Shown: piece by piece, positions 1 through 8,624 of the stretch
Numbering within the stretch: the stretch's first letter is position 1
How the letters are laid out: every line of letters begins with the position of its first letter
Origin: Syntrophaceae bacterium UBA1163
Lineage (GTDB): Bacteria > Desulfobacterota > BSN033 > UBA1163
Direction of reading: 5' to 3'
Length of the DNA: 49,514 nt
Assembly (NCBI GenBank): GCA_002311635.1
Contig: DBZJ01000183.1
Span: forward strand, 1-49,514
Position numbers and translations under genes: made by a program
Notes under the pieces: generated by a model
What the model saw: the letters and a program-made list of their open reading frames with translations, nothing else
What the model was told of the DNA's origin: nothing
Database searches by the model: none

Positions 1-1
1 G

Positions 2-1393
2 ACTTTTTCTACAGGCTCGTTAGAAGATATTAATGCCATCGAAAACGCGCTAAAACATTCACTGGAAATAGATGATATGATTAAATGGGAAACTTTGAAA
101 GACCATTCTAATTTCCCTGATCCAAAACCAGAACCACCAAAGCGGTTTGAACTCCCGCAACTCGAACTCAATTTATTCGATAAGATACTGCCTTCACGGA
201 AACAAAGAAAATATGATAAGTGGGTGAATCAAAAAGAAGAAATAAACAAAAAAAACCATGAGCTCATGAAGGGTTATCAAAGTAAATTAAAACAGTGGGA
301 AGCAGATGAACAAATCTTCCTGAATAAGCAAAAAGAGACTAACGCAGCCATAGATAAAAGGAGAGAGCAATATTTAGCCAAGCAGCCAGATGCTTTGGTT
401 GATTACTTTGAGCTTGTCTTATCAAACTCAGAGTATCCAGATTATTTCCCTCAAAAATTCGAACTAGACTACAATCCTGAAACAAAAGTTTTAGTTTTGG
501 ATTATTCTCTACCATCCGTCGATGACATCCCAAGACTAAAAGAAGTAAGATATGTCCAATCAAGAGACGAATTGGTAGAATCTTCTCTCACAGAGGCTAC
601 AGTTAATCAGCTTTACGACAGTCTGGTTTATCAGATTACGCTGAGGACCTTGCACGAACTCTATGCGTCAGATGTCGTGGGTGCCATTGGTTCGGTTGTG
701 TTTAATGGTTGGGTTGAATCAATCGACAGAGCAACCGGTCAGCAGGTTAACGCCTGTATCCTTTCAGTCCAAGCAAACCCCCAAGAATTTTCATCAATCA
801 ACCTGAAAAATGTTGAACCGAAATCTTGCTTTAAGAAATTAAGGGGAATTGGCAGTTCGAAGTTGCATAGCTTGACTCCAATCGCGCCGATACTAAGCAT
901 TAATCGGGAAGACAAGAGATTTATTTCGTCTTATGAAGTTGCAAATAGATTAGACGAATCCAGCAACCTTGCAGCTATGGAGTGGGAAGATTTTGAACAT
1001 TTAATAAGACAACTATTTGAAGAGGAATTTTCTCAATCTGGAGGCGAAGTTAAAGTGACACAAGCAAGTAGAGACGGTGGAGTCGACGCAGTTGCATTTG
1101 ATCCCGACCCCGTTCGGGGCGGCAAGATAGTCATTCAGGCGAAGCGCTACACAAACACCGTTGGTGTGTCTGCAGTCAGGGACCTCTTTGGCACAGTTAT
1201 GAATGAAGGAGCAACAAAAGGAATCTTAGTAACCACTGCTGATTATGGTCCTGATGCCTACGAATTTGCAAAAGGAAAACCGATCACACTTTTGAATGGA
1301 AGCAATCTTTTGCATTTGCTTGAAAAACACGGGCATAAAGCAACAATAGATTTGAAAGCTGCAAAACAAATATTATCCGAAAGGGAACGATGA
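2..1393 (+). CDS. Mrr-like restriction endonuclease (5' end outside window)
   Basis: Putative type IV-like restriction enzyme cutting modified DNA. The C-terminal third has the Mrr catalytic fold: a conserved helix around MEWEDFEHLIRQLF, then DGGVDA and, after a strand, QAKRY, which give the PD-(D/E)xK pattern, followed by GILVTTADYG. The N-terminal part is charged and helical, probably coiled coil (lysine/glutamate-rich about residues 40-100 counted from the first ATG at 77). The frame stays open through ATG 77 back to base 2, and the residues there (ending in KHSLEIDDMIKWE) look like the usual continuation of this family, so I treat the gene as cut by the window edge rather than starting at 77. 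It stands alone, with no methyltransferase next to it, as expected for a modification-dependent enzyme. Family confident; substrate inferred. Confidence 0.8.
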   Translation, partial: TFSTGSLEDINAIENALKHSLEIDDMIKWETLKDHSNFPDPKPEPPKRFELPQLELNLFDKILPSRKQRKYDKWVNQKEEINKKNHELMKGYQSKLKQWEADEQIFLNKQKETNAAIDKRREQYLAKQPDALVDYFELVLSNSEYPDYFPQKFELDYNPETKVLVLDYSLPSVDDIPRLKEVRYVQSRDELVESSLTEATVNQLYDSLVYQITLRTLHELYASDVVGAIGSVVFNGWVESIDRATGQQVNACILSVQANPQEFSSINLKNVEPKSCFKKLRGIGSSKLHSLTPIAPILSINREDKRFISSYEVANRLDESSNLAAMEWEDFEHLIRQLFEEEFSQSGGEVKVTQASRDGGVDAVAFDPDPVRGGKIVIQAKRYTNTVGVSAVRDLFGTVMNEGATKGILVTTADYGPDAYEFAKGKPITLLNGSNLLHLLEKHGHKATIDLKAAKQILSERER

Positions 1394-1460
1394 ACGTGCC
1401 CACAGAGGGAATCGAGATAATAGAAAGAATTGGGATCTGACCCTGCAGATGGGGCCTGGA

Positions 1461-1546
1461 CTTGAAACTTGGCAGAAGATCTTATTGAAGTGTGTGGCGA
1501 ATGCAGGATCAGCTGTTAGTGGAATTTGGTGGAAAAGGTAAACGCT
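1461..1546 (+). repeat. Dispersed repeat A, copy 1
   Basis: Starts CTTGAAACTTGG and ends near GGTGGAAAAGGTAAACGCT. The same outer words flank copy 2 (4494-4616), which has an extra palindromic core. Intergenic; no coding signal. Confidence 0.6.
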
Positions 1547-1551
1547 ATCTA

Positions 1552-1640
1552 AGGCAGTAATCGGTTAGCAGTTAGCGGTAAGCAGAAAACGGGCATTACC
1601 AGGCAGAAAACTGAAAACTTATGGCTGAAAGCTGATGGAG
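1552..1640 (+). repeat. Dispersed repeat B, copy 1
   Basis: A purine-rich string of GCAGTAA/GCGGTAAGC words followed by TTACCAGGCAGAAA and a TGGCTGA...TGGAG end. A second copy lies at 2498-2572, so the two copies bracket the CPBP gene. A weaker piece occurs near 3482. Confidence 0.6.
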
Positions 1641-1664
1641 ATTGCAGATTTTCAAGAGAATTCC

Positions 1665-2435
1665 ATGCTGTCGAATGAGTTGCCGTCATCATCAGATGAA
1701 ATTAAAGTGAGACCCTGGGGTTTTTGGGCCACCCTTGGGTTTTCGGCGATCATCTTCGGTCTCTTTTGCGCCCTTCAAATTCTCGTTGCGACTGTCTTCG
1801 TTTCTCTGGCGAAGGTCCAGCACCCGGAATTGGATTTGGCGGTTTATGCGAAAAGCCTCCCCTCCAATGGATTTTGTATCGCCATGATGGTGATCGTTAC
1901 AGGACTACTTTGCACCCCTCTGACCCTTTTGTTTGCAAAACTTCGAAAAAATATCTCCGTCAAGGATTATATTGGTTTTAGGGAGCCCCTGAAGAGAGAG
2001 TGGGTCAAATGGCTCCCTATTCTGGCAGCATTTTTATTTCTGTCGGATGCAGTTACTTACCTTCTTCATCGTCCGATCGTTCCTCCTTTTATGGCCGACG
2101 CTTATAAAACCGCTTCCTTTCTTCCCGCCCTTCTCTTTGCGATCATCATTGTGGCGCCGATGTTTGAAGAGATTTTTTTTAGGGGGTTCCTCTTTCAGGG
2201 GATCCGGTACTCTCGACTGGGGCCCATAGGAGCGATTGGAATCACCTCCTTCTTTTGGGCCGCCATCCATTTACAGTACGACATTTACGGCATCGCGACC
2301 ATTTTTGCTCTTGGAATCTTGTTTGGAATAGCGCGGCTTAAAACGGGCTCAATTCATCTTTTGATGGTCATGCATTCCTTAGCGAGCCTCGTGGCGACGA
2401 TCGAAATGGTTCTCTCTGTCCACTTTGTCGGTTAG
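1665..2435 (+). CDS. CPBP family intramembrane metalloprotease
   Basis: Multi-pass membrane protein of about 256 residues with the CPBP/Abi signature: EEIFFRGF (glutamate pair and arginine of motif 1) and a later FWAAIHLQYD (histidine of motif 2). These residues form the metal and catalytic site of Rce1-type proteases in the membrane. About seven hydrophobic segments are visible. The reading frame extends 10 codons upstream to an ATG at 1635, but that ATG lies inside repeat B, so the ATG at 1665, preceded by AAGAGAA, is preferred. In bacteria such proteins are often linked to self-immunity or membrane protein turnover; the substrate here is unknown. Confidence 0.8.
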   Translation: MLSNELPSSSDEIKVRPWGFWATLGFSAIIFGLFCALQILVATVFVSLAKVQHPELDLAVYAKSLPSNGFCIAMMVIVTGLLCTPLTLLFAKLRKNISVKDYIGFREPLKREWVKWLPILAAFLFLSDAVTYLLHRPIVPPFMADAYKTASFLPALLFAIIIVAPMFEEIFFRGFLFQGIRYSRLGPIGAIGITSFFWAAIHLQYDIYGIATIFALGILFGIARLKTGSIHLLMVMHSLASLVATIEMVLSVHFVG

Positions 2436-2497
2436 ATATCCCACCCTCGTCGAGCATGTGGAGTCAGGGTGTGTCATTGGAGTAAACAGTAGGCAGA

Positions 2498-2572
2498 AGG
2501 CAGTAAGCAGTAAGCGGTAAGCGGGAATTACCAGGCAGAAAGCTCATGAATTGTGGCTGATAGTTGTTGGAG
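2498..2572 (+). repeat. Dispersed repeat B, copy 2
   Basis: Matches copy 1 over GCAGTAAGCAGTAAGCGGTA-like words, TTACCAGGCAGAAA and the TGGCTGA...GGAGG end. The surrounding gap 2436-2785 holds only this repeat and an unconvincing short open frame. Confidence 0.6.
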
Positions 2573-2785
2573 GATTGCGTGATCTTAGGTGTTGGACAGC
2601 GCGAAAAGGATGAAGGGTCAGGTTCCAACAATCAACAAGTAATGGGTTTCCAGGAATTCGATTGGAGATCATTACTGGAAAACGGGCAAACATTATTTGA
2701 AAGTGTAAAAATGAAGGAATTATTCATTTGCGGTTTATATGCTCTTGGCGTATATATAAAATAAAAATGGAAAGGTGTTGGCCCC

Positions 2786-3103
2786 ATGGGGAAGAGAGCT
2801 TTTGAAGTTCCATCAGATAAAATCGCTGACTATTGCCGGCGCTGGAAGATTACTGAATTTGCTGTTTTTGGTTCCGCGCTCAGGGATGACTTCAATCGGA
2901 AAAGTGATATCGATGTATTGGTCACCTTTGAAAGAGACGCACATTGGACTCTGTTTGATATGGTTGACATGCAGGAGGAATTGAAAGACATTTTTGGACG
3001 TGACGTTGATCTCGTAAGTCGGCGTGGTATTGAATCAAGCCAAAATTATTTGCGCCGGAAAGAAATATTATCTTCAGCCAAGGTTATTCATGTCTCGAGA
3101 TAG
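2786..3103 (+). CDS. mntA: MNT-domain nucleotidyltransferase antitoxin
   Basis: A 105-residue minimal nucleotidyltransferase. The signature GS-x10-DxD is present as GSALRDD...SDIDVLV at about residues 34-50, and a further acidic residue occurs in VDLVS near residue 75. In the HepT/MntA systems this enzyme adds AMP to a tyrosine of the HEPN toxin and so silences it. It overlaps the following HEPN gene by 14 nt, the usual antitoxin-first arrangement, so the pair is surely one transcript. Start ATG 2786 follows a purine-rich stretch; no clear repressor operator was found. Strong family call. Confidence 0.85.
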   Translation: MGKRAFEVPSDKIADYCRRWKITEFAVFGSALRDDFNRKSDIDVLVTFERDAHWTLFDMVDMQEELKDIFGRDVDLVSRRGIESSQNYLRRKEILSSAKVIHVSR

Positions 3104-3431
3104 CGCCTATTTACTCGATATTTTTAAAGCGGCAAAATTAGCCTTAGGTTATTTGGAAGGCAGAACCAAAGAAGCGTTCCTGAAGGATATCCAATGCCAA
3201 GATGCTGTTATCCGTCGTTTAGAGATTATTGGCGAGGCAGCAGGAAAAGTATCTGTGGCCACGACTACGAAATTCCCGAACCTGCCGTGGAAGAAGATGG
3301 TTGGCATGCGCAATATAATAATCCACGAATATGAGGATATAGATTTGGGCATTGTCTGGGACACAGTCCAAAGCGACTTACCACCTCTAATCAATTTACT
3401 TGCCCCCCTCATTCCAAAAGAAAAAGCGTAG
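3090..3431 (+). CDS. hepT: HEPN-domain toxin (DUF86)
   Basis: A 113-residue HEPN ribonuclease toxin partner of MntA. The catalytic RxxxxH motif, extended to the tyrosine that MntA modifies, is visible as RNIIIHEY near residue 73. The start is placed at ATG 3090 (MSRDSAYLL), which overlaps the antitoxin end; an upstream in-frame ATG at 3024 lies deep inside mntA and gives a non-family N terminus. Cytoplasmic; family members cleave RNA, including tRNA ends. Intact as far as I can see. Confidence 0.85.
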   Translation: MSRDSAYLLDIFKAAKLALGYLEGRTKEAFLKDIQCQDAVIRRLEIIGEAAGKVSVATTTKFPNLPWKKMVGMRNIIIHEYEDIDLGIVWDTVQSDLPPLINLLAPLIPKEKA

Positions 3432-3548
3432 GTTGAGAAGTAAAGGTTTAGTTGTTTGTCTTTGGTCAGAAGTACCTGGTCGGCAGAAAGCGGTACACAG
3501 CAAATTAGTTACTTTTGCTGACGGCGTTGCGCTAATTAAACTCAAGCG

Positions 3549-4466
3549 ATGAAGAGACGAATTTTAGAAATCATCTTAGCATTTATAGTCGGAGCGTTTA
3601 CGTGTTGTGCGTTTTTTTCATTAATTGGAATCGTTATAGCCGATATTGAAATACCTTTAGCAAAACTAATAAAATGGCATCGTTTTTGGCCAAAAGATTA
3701 TCATTACCGTATTTATTTTGCTCTGTTCGACAGTATCGTGTTCCAATTATTTTCACAAATCCCCGTGACGGCATTTTCAGGCACATTCTTAGGCCTGACA
3801 ATTGCCAAACGCCCAAAACTAAATGGATTCGTTGCAGCCCTTGGAGCCATTGCTTTTTATATTTATTTGGATCTTTTGTCCACCTACAGTATTCACAAAA
3901 CCCTTGGTTCAATGCGGGAGATATTGTCTTGGTTTACAATATTTCACCTTCCATTAATAGTTTTTTGGGTTGTGCTTTTTATTGCTTTCACCAGTATTGC
4001 ATATCGGCTAAAAAGAACAGGCAGGCCTCTTGCTCCCCAGGCGTACTCAGAAGGAAAGGAAATTCCTTATCGGGTATTTGATAAGAACTTAATTAATGCA
4101 ACTGGCCTATTCATAGCCCCGATCATTCTTGGGGTTGCCTATTTGTGTTTCTTGCTTATCAGGACCAGCGCGTTCACATTATTTTGGGTCGCGGACGTAT
4201 TAGCGGCAGCAGCTCCTTATGTTTTTCTCTGGATTATTTCCCTCCGGTGGCCAGACAGAGCTAAATTATGCAAAATAGCCAGCGTTGTAATCTTTTTGTT
4301 AAGAGTGCTGGCAGGCATTATCAAATATCTTCAATCTCAAAATTCAGAAGAAGCAATAAAGGCGTTTGAGATATCATCCTCTGAGGTTGTCGTGATTTGG
4401 GTTCTGGGGGTACTTACATTAATTGGAATGGTAGTAATGCTTAGGAAAAGAAATAGCGTACAATAA
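3549..4466 (+). CDS. Unrecognised multi-pass membrane protein
   Basis: 305 residues with about eight hydrophobic segments spread over the whole length (near residues 8-30, 60-80, 90-115, 130-155, 195-215, 220-245, 250-265 and 280-300) and short charged loops. I do not recognise a family, catalytic motif or nucleotide site. The lysine/arginine-rich tail LRKRNS suggests a cytoplasmic C terminus. It lies alone between the HepT/MntA pair and dispersed repeats. The ATG at 3549 has no good ribosome binding site. Confidence 0.5.
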   Translation: MKRRILEIILAFIVGAFTCCAFFSLIGIVIADIEIPLAKLIKWHRFWPKDYHYRIYFALFDSIVFQLFSQIPVTAFSGTFLGLTIAKRPKLNGFVAALGAIAFYIYLDLLSTYSIHKTLGSMREILSWFTIFHLPLIVFWVVLFIAFTSIAYRLKRTGRPLAPQAYSEGKEIPYRVFDKNLINATGLFIAPIILGVAYLCFLLIRTSAFTLFWVADVLAAAAPYVFLWIISLRWPDRAKLCKIASVVIFLLRVLAGIIKYLQSQNSEEAIKAFEISSSEVVVIWVLGVLTLIGMVVMLRKRNSVQ

Positions 4467-4493
4467 GGGGAAAAGTGCAACTGGCTACCCCAC

Positions 4494-4616
4494 CTTGAAA
4501 CTTGAGAAAAGATATTATTAAAGAATGGTATGTTTCCCCTCACCCGCGCCCTCTCCCACCAGGGGAGAGGGGTAATCGAGTTATCTTCTGATCAATTTGG
4601 TGGAAAGGGTGAACGC
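4494..4616 (+). repeat. Dispersed repeat A, copy 2, with palindromic core
   Basis: Begins CTTGAAACTTGAG like copy 1, then holds a REP-like hairpin (CCCTCTCCC ... GGGAGAGGG), then GATCAATTTGGTGG and AACGCT. Copy 3 at 7526-7603 shares the hairpin and the right end. Confidence 0.65.
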
Positions 4617-4676
4617 TAATAAAATACTTCATTACCGATGCGTTCACGGAGGATCATGGATTTGGGGGTAATGTCA

Positions 4677-5072
4677 ATGAGAAAGACTATCAAATCTTTA
4701 GCCTCTTTTATATTTTTAGTTTTTGCGTTTTTGGTTTGCGCGTCTGACTCGATTGCTCAACAAGAGCACGTCAACCCAATAGACGCCCACAAGTATATCG
4801 GAATGGAGAAGACAGTTTGTGGGACAGTAGCGAGTGCCGCCTATGCAGTTCGAACCAAGGGACGGCCCACTTTTCTCAATCTTGATCGACCCTACCCTAA
4901 GCAGATTTTCACGGTTCTTATTTGGGGATCCGACAGAAACAAGTTTCAGAATCCTCCGGAGACATCTTTTAGGGGTAAACGGATTTGTGTTACCGGTATC
5001 ATTGAAGACTTTCGTGGGAAGCCTGAAATCATTGTCCGCAGCCCGGATCAAATAATTCTCAAACCCCAATAA
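4677..5072 (+). CDS. Exported OB-fold protein
   Basis: About 131 residues: signal peptide (positively charged MRKTIKS, a hydrophobic core, likely cleavage after DSIA) followed by one small beta domain. The pattern KTVCGTV ... PTFLNLDRPYP ... FTVLIWG ... GKRICVTGIIEDFRGKPEIIV is that of the OB-fold domains found alone or attached to secreted nucleases and lipoproteins in many proteobacteria. Two cysteines (CGTV and ICVTG) could form a disulphide. ATG 4677 is about 8 nt after a GGGGGT, better spaced than upstream in-frame ATGs at 4638, 4656 and 4671. Ligand unknown. Confidence 0.65.
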   Translation: MRKTIKSLASFIFLVFAFLVCASDSIAQQEHVNPIDAHKYIGMEKTVCGTVASAAYAVRTKGRPTFLNLDRPYPKQIFTVLIWGSDRNKFQNPPETSFRGKRICVTGIIEDFRGKPEIIVRSPDQIILKPQ

Positions 5073-5178
5073 TCGGGGAGGGATTGGTATTTCACCTTCT
5101 TGAAGGTTTGACCTTGGGCAGGGGCATTGATTTGATCATTTTGCAAAAAATATGGTCTATCCTTGTTATCCTCAAATC

Positions 5179-5187
5179 TGTTATAAT
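5179..5187 (+). promoter_or_regulatory. Extended -10 promoter for hicB
   Basis: TGTTATAAT, an extended -10 element, 31 nt before the hicB ATG; no good -35 hexamer. A ribosome binding site AAGGAGG follows at about 5206. Confidence 0.45.
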
Positions 5188-5218
5188 GTTTGCTGACTGA
5201 TGAAGAAGGAGGCTTATT

Positions 5219-5494
5219 ATGCCCGCAATACGATATATATTAAGTGAATATGTGGAAAAGGTAATGGCGAAAGCCGTTTACGATAAACTTGAAGATGGCA
5301 CATTTGCCGGCAGAATCCCTCCCTGCAAAGGAGTGGTCGCATTTGGAAAGACTTTACGTGAATGTGAGGATGAATTACATTCGACACTTGAAGACTGGAT
5401 TTTAGTAGGTTTAAAACTTGGCCATCCTTTGCCGGTCATAGAGGGAATTGATCTAAACAGGGAGCCAGCCCGTGGGCAAGTGGACGCCATGTAA
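5219..5494 (+). CDS. hicB: HicB family antitoxin
   Basis: 91 residues. The partial RNase H-like HicB fold is visible: YDKLEDGTFAGRIPPCKGVVAFGKTLRECEDELHSTLEDWILVGLKLGHPLPVI, with the conserved G-x-x-A-G/T-L-x-E-C-x-x-x-L segment. HicB binds and neutralises the mRNA interferase HicA. The C-terminal DNA-binding extension seen in some members is absent. hicB comes first and overlaps the remains of hicA (start 5472). A strong SD sits 6 nt before the ATG. Confidence 0.85.
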   Translation: MPAIRYILSEYVEKVMAKAVYDKLEDGTFAGRIPPCKGVVAFGKTLRECEDELHSTLEDWILVGLKLGHPLPVIEGIDLNREPARGQVDAM

Positions 5495-5746
5495 GCGCAG
5501 AGATTTCATTCACCCCGTTAGAAATGATCCCCCGCTGGAATTTCTAACGGGGTTCATCGACTGCAGCAACTTGGTTTTGAAGGTCCCTTTTCGGGGGCGA
5601 GACACCAATTTTTGGTTTACACGACGTACCGCCTGGCAATCCCTTCCAATAAGGAATACACCGTTCCTCAACTTCGCATGATGATTCGAGAAGTAGAAGA
5701 GATATTGGGCCGTGAAGTAACGGTTGACGAATGGAACCGCTTATAA
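5472..5746 (+). pseudogene. hicA: hicA toxin split by a palindromic insertion
   Basis: HicA mRNA interferase gene with its frame broken. The N terminus (GTG 5472, GKWTPCKRRDFI) is in one frame. After base 5554 the rest of the toxin, HRLQQLGFEGPFSGARHQFLV through to VDEWNRL and the stop at 5746, continues in another frame. The catalytic histidine (ARHQF) is kept. Removing the 44 nt at 5511-5554 joins the two parts into a normal HicA of about 77 residues. The insertion lengthens the gene by 44 nt (2 mod 3), so no full toxin can be made by ordinary translation. HicB remains intact, which may explain why the break is tolerated. Confidence 0.8.
5511..5554. mobile_element. 44-bp palindromic insertion (MITE-like)
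   Basis: Perfect 14-bp inverted repeats ACCCCGTTAGAAAT (5512-5525) and ATTTCTAACGGGGT (5540-5553) around a 14-nt loop. TCAT occurs on both flanks, compatible with a short target duplication, though the exact ends cannot be fixed from one copy. Confidence 0.75.
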
Positions 5747-5975
5747 ATAGAAATTGCGTAGGAAGAGAGGAAGAGAGAGCCGGGTCTTGCAATAATACAT
5801 TTATCCCGCGGTAATAATTTTTTAATGCGTTGGACAGGGGAAAATAGAAATGTGTTATCGCAAGATCTAATCCCGCCCATTGCCATTGTATAGCCTCTTG
5901 CCATGAACATCCTTCCGTTGTTTATTTGACTCAAAGCTTGCTATTAGATTGACTTTCTTATATATTGGTGAAATT

Positions 5976-6890
5976 ATGCAAAGGAAGAAAAATTGGAAAC
6001 AGAAAATCAAAGATTATTTCATCGCCACCCGGCCTTGGTCCTTCACCATGTCCCTGATCTCCGTTTCGGCAGGGACTCTCCTGGCCGCGGAGGGTGGTTC
6101 TATCCTGTGGGGGTGGTATCTCCTGGTATGCATCGGGATCGTCTGTTTCCACGCGGCTGCGAATATATTCAACGATTATTTTGACACCCGTTATCAGGTG
6201 GACCAACCGGACTCTCCTACGGCTCGCTACCGTCCCCAACCCATTCTTTCGGGCATATTCACTCCGGCCCAGCTTTTGACCGAAGCGATCGTTTTCACCG
6301 GGGTCACCATATTGATCGGGTTGATCTTTTCCTTCGGCCGCTCAATGCTCGTGTTTTGGATCGGTTTGATCGGGTTTCTTGCCTGCCTCTTCTATACGGC
6401 GGCTCCGATCAAATTCAAATATAAGGCCTGGGGAGAATTTTTTGTTTTCCTCATGTGGGGGCCTTTGATGTTCGAAGGGGCCTACGCCGTTCAACGACAA
6501 GCGCTTTCCTTGAAGGCTTTTTATATCTCCATCCCTTTCGGCATTCTGGTGGGATTGGTTCTTCTGGCGAATAATATCCGGGACATCGCTTATGATTCCC
6601 GGCAGGGGATCAAAACGATCGGAATCCTGCTTGGCGACCGGCAGAGCATCTTTCTCTATGCCGGTCTCATCCTCACGGCCTATCTCTATACGATTGCAAT
6701 GGTGGTCATCGGGATCCTGAGCCCCTGGGGTCTACTGGTACTTCTCTCTCTCCCGAGGGCGATCAAGCTTTTGAAGAGTTTTATGACAAAGATCCCGGAG
6801 GCGGCGGACGCCATCACCGCGCAGCTCAACACCCTTTTCGGCCTCTTTCTCATTGTCTCGCTGATCCTCAGCAGAATGGTGCCCTTGTGA
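5976..6890 (+). CDS. menA: UbiA-type prenyltransferase (MenA-like)
   Basis: 304 residues, about nine membrane segments. The first aspartate-rich motif is NDYFDTRYQVD (near residue 65) and the second NNIRDIAYDSRQGIKT (near residue 190), both needed to bind Mg-prenyl diphosphate. Order and spacing match 1,4-dihydroxy-2-naphthoate prenyltransferase, which makes demethylmenaquinone in the membrane. No other men genes are in view, so another UbiA-family substrate is possible. ATG 5976 (MQRKKNWKQK) is chosen over an upstream TTG at 5949. The stop overlaps the start of the next gene by 4 nt (GTGA), indicating coupled translation. Confidence 0.75.
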   Translation: MQRKKNWKQKIKDYFIATRPWSFTMSLISVSAGTLLAAEGGSILWGWYLLVCIGIVCFHAAANIFNDYFDTRYQVDQPDSPTARYRPQPILSGIFTPAQLLTEAIVFTGVTILIGLIFSFGRSMLVFWIGLIGFLACLFYTAAPIKFKYKAWGEFFVFLMWGPLMFEGAYAVQRQALSLKAFYISIPFGILVGLVLLANNIRDIAYDSRQGIKTIGILLGDRQSIFLYAGLILTAYLYTIAMVVIGILSPWGLLVLLSLPRAIKLLKSFMTKIPEAADAITAQLNTLFGLFLIVSLILSRMVPL

Positions 6891-7477
6891 TTTGGGGAGC
6901 CATTCTTTTAGCATCGGTCTGCTGGGCGATCACCTTCGGCTGGGCCGTGGGAGATTTCTGGGTAAAGATCGGCCTTTCGGTCATTGCGGTTTCTCTCTAT
7001 TCCCTTTTCTGGCAAAGGCCGAAGATCTCTTTTCGGCCTCGTTCCTTCCTGTACGGACTCCTTTCGGCAGCCGCCCTCTACCTGATTTTCTTCCTGGGAA
7101 ACAAACTTGCCCTTCAAATCCTTTCCGGGGCGAAGGCCCAGGTCGGGGCGATTTATTATTTGGGAGCCGGGGTCAATAAGGTTCTTGTCTTTCTCCTTCT
7201 TTTCTTCATTACCGGACCCGGGGAGGAGATCTTCTGGAGAGGATTTCTGCAAGACCATCTCATGGCGAGGCGGGGAAAATTCTCCGGATATCTGATCACC
7301 ACCATCCTTTATGCAGGAGTCCACGTCTTCTCCCGGAATCTGGTGCTCATCTTGGCTGCCCTGGTGGCGGGTTCCTTCTGGGGTCTTCTGTATCTCTGGA
7401 AAAAGGACTTGCTGATTCAGATCGTTTCCCATTCCTTCTGGAGCGCCGTGATCTTCGCCGTGGCACCGATTCAATGA
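6887..7477 (+). CDS. CPBP family intramembrane metalloprotease
   Basis: 196 residues, strongly hydrophobic. Motif 1 is GPGEEIFWRGFLQ and motif 2 contains the histidine in YAGVHVFS; both are conserved in Rce1/CPBP proteases. Begins with GTG 6887, overlapping the stop codon of the prenyltransferase gene, so the two are translationally coupled. This suggests the protease acts on, or together with, a prenylated or membrane-lipid product, but that is inference from context. It is shorter than, and not closely similar to, the other CPBP protein at 1665. Confidence 0.8.
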   Translation: MIWGAILLASVCWAITFGWAVGDFWVKIGLSVIAVSLYSLFWQRPKISFRPRSFLYGLLSAAALYLIFFLGNKLALQILSGAKAQVGAIYYLGAGVNKVLVFLLLFFITGPGEEIFWRGFLQDHLMARRGKFSGYLITTILYAGVHVFSRNLVLILAALVAGSFWGLLYLWKKDLLIQIVSHSFWSAVIFAVAPIQ

Positions 7478-7525
7478 GAATCCCTTTCGGAGGGAGAGAA
7501 GTAACCCCCGGGAGAAGGGAACGAT

Positions 7526-7603
7526 CCCCCCTCACCCCGCCCTCTCCCACCAGGGGAGAGGGGTAATCGAGTTGTTTCACGATCAATTTGGTGGGAAGAA
7601 GCG
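7526..7603 (+). repeat. Dispersed repeat A, copy 3
   Basis: Shares the CCCTCTCCC/GGGAGAGGG hairpin, GGTAATCGAGTT and GATCAATTTGGTGGGAA with copy 2 at 4494-4616. It sits directly after the CPBP stop and could act as a transcript end structure. Confidence 0.65.
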
Positions 7604-7655
7604 ACTGCTGAGAAAATAGAATCAGCCCAAATACAAATTAGAATGAGGACTTTCT

Positions 7656-8450
7656 ATGGCAACGAAGTTGTATGTTTATACGGGAACCGGGAATTCATTA
7701 TGGGTCGCCCGTCAGCTGGCACTGGAATTAAAAGATGCGACTCTTGACTTCATCCCGAATCTATCAAGACATTTTAAGGTGGACGCCGATCGGATAGGGT
7801 TCATTTTCCCGGTCCATATCTGGGGATTGCCCTCCCATGTCATCCAGTTCATCGATCATCTTCAAATCAACCCCGAGACGTATCTTTTCGCCCTGGCTGT
7901 CAACGCAACCCAGCCTGCCGCCACACTGCTGCAACTTAAGAAGTTGATGTTAACCCGGGGACACTCCCTCGCCCAAGGTTATTCTATTTCCCTCCCCTCC
8001 AATTACACCCCGTGGGGCGGACCAGGGCCCGTTGAAACTCAGCAGCGATTGTTCAGAGAAGCCAAGGAGAAGATAAGAGCGATTGCGGGAACGATACTCC
8101 GACAGGAGCGGAAGAAGGTGGATCGGGGGCCTTTATGGCAAAACATCCTCTTTTCGTGGATCTATAAGATGTCTTTTCGGTCTGTCCGCAGGATGGACAA
8201 GAAATTCTGGGTAGATGATAAATGTAATAGCTGTGGAATCTGCTCCAAGGTTTGCCCGCCCAGCAATGTCGAGATGATCGATGAAAAGCCGTCATGGCTT
8301 CACCGATGCGAGCAATGCCTGGCTTGCCTCCAGTGGTGCCCGCAGGAAGCGATTCAGTATGGGAAAAGAACCGTTAAATACCCGCGGTACCATCACCCTG
8401 AAGTCACTCTGAAGGACATCCTCGATCAAGCGAAAGCCAACAAAGAATGA
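7656..8450 (+). CDS. EFR1-type flavodoxin-ferredoxin protein
   Basis: 264 residues. The N-terminal half is flavodoxin-like: TGTGNSLWVARQLA forms the FMN phosphate loop near residue 8. The C-terminal part has two [4Fe-4S] motifs, CNSCGICSKVCP (near residue 190) and CEQCLACLQWCPQEAI (near residue 215). Such fusions shuttle electrons between low-potential donors and cytoplasmic acceptors in anaerobes; the partner is unknown. Start ATG 7656 follows GAGGAC. Monocistronic as seen. The pairing of FMN and two clusters in one protein fits an anaerobic host. Confidence 0.85.
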   Translation: MATKLYVYTGTGNSLWVARQLALELKDATLDFIPNLSRHFKVDADRIGFIFPVHIWGLPSHVIQFIDHLQINPETYLFALAVNATQPAATLLQLKKLMLTRGHSLAQGYSISLPSNYTPWGGPGPVETQQRLFREAKEKIRAIAGTILRQERKKVDRGPLWQNILFSWIYKMSFRSVRRMDKKFWVDDKCNSCGICSKVCPPSNVEMIDEKPSWLHRCEQCLACLQWCPQEAIQYGKRTVKYPRYHHPEVTLKDILDQAKANKE

Positions 8451-8624
8451 AAGGGACAGGAGCTTAAGGGGCGGCCTACTTTTCACAATCTCAAAAACTC
8501 CTCAAATCTTCCCTCTCCCCCCTTCCAGCAATTCTGCCGGGGATGATTGTCTATCCGCCAAAAAATTGAAAATAAGAAATAGGAAGAACAAATAGGAATT
8601 GGGAAGCTTTGAAATACGGAAAAT

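Noticed and set aside
6908..7474. 188-codon open frame antisense to the CPBP protease
   Set aside because: Low-complexity shadow frame (Gly, Asp, Glu, Arg) without ribosome binding site.
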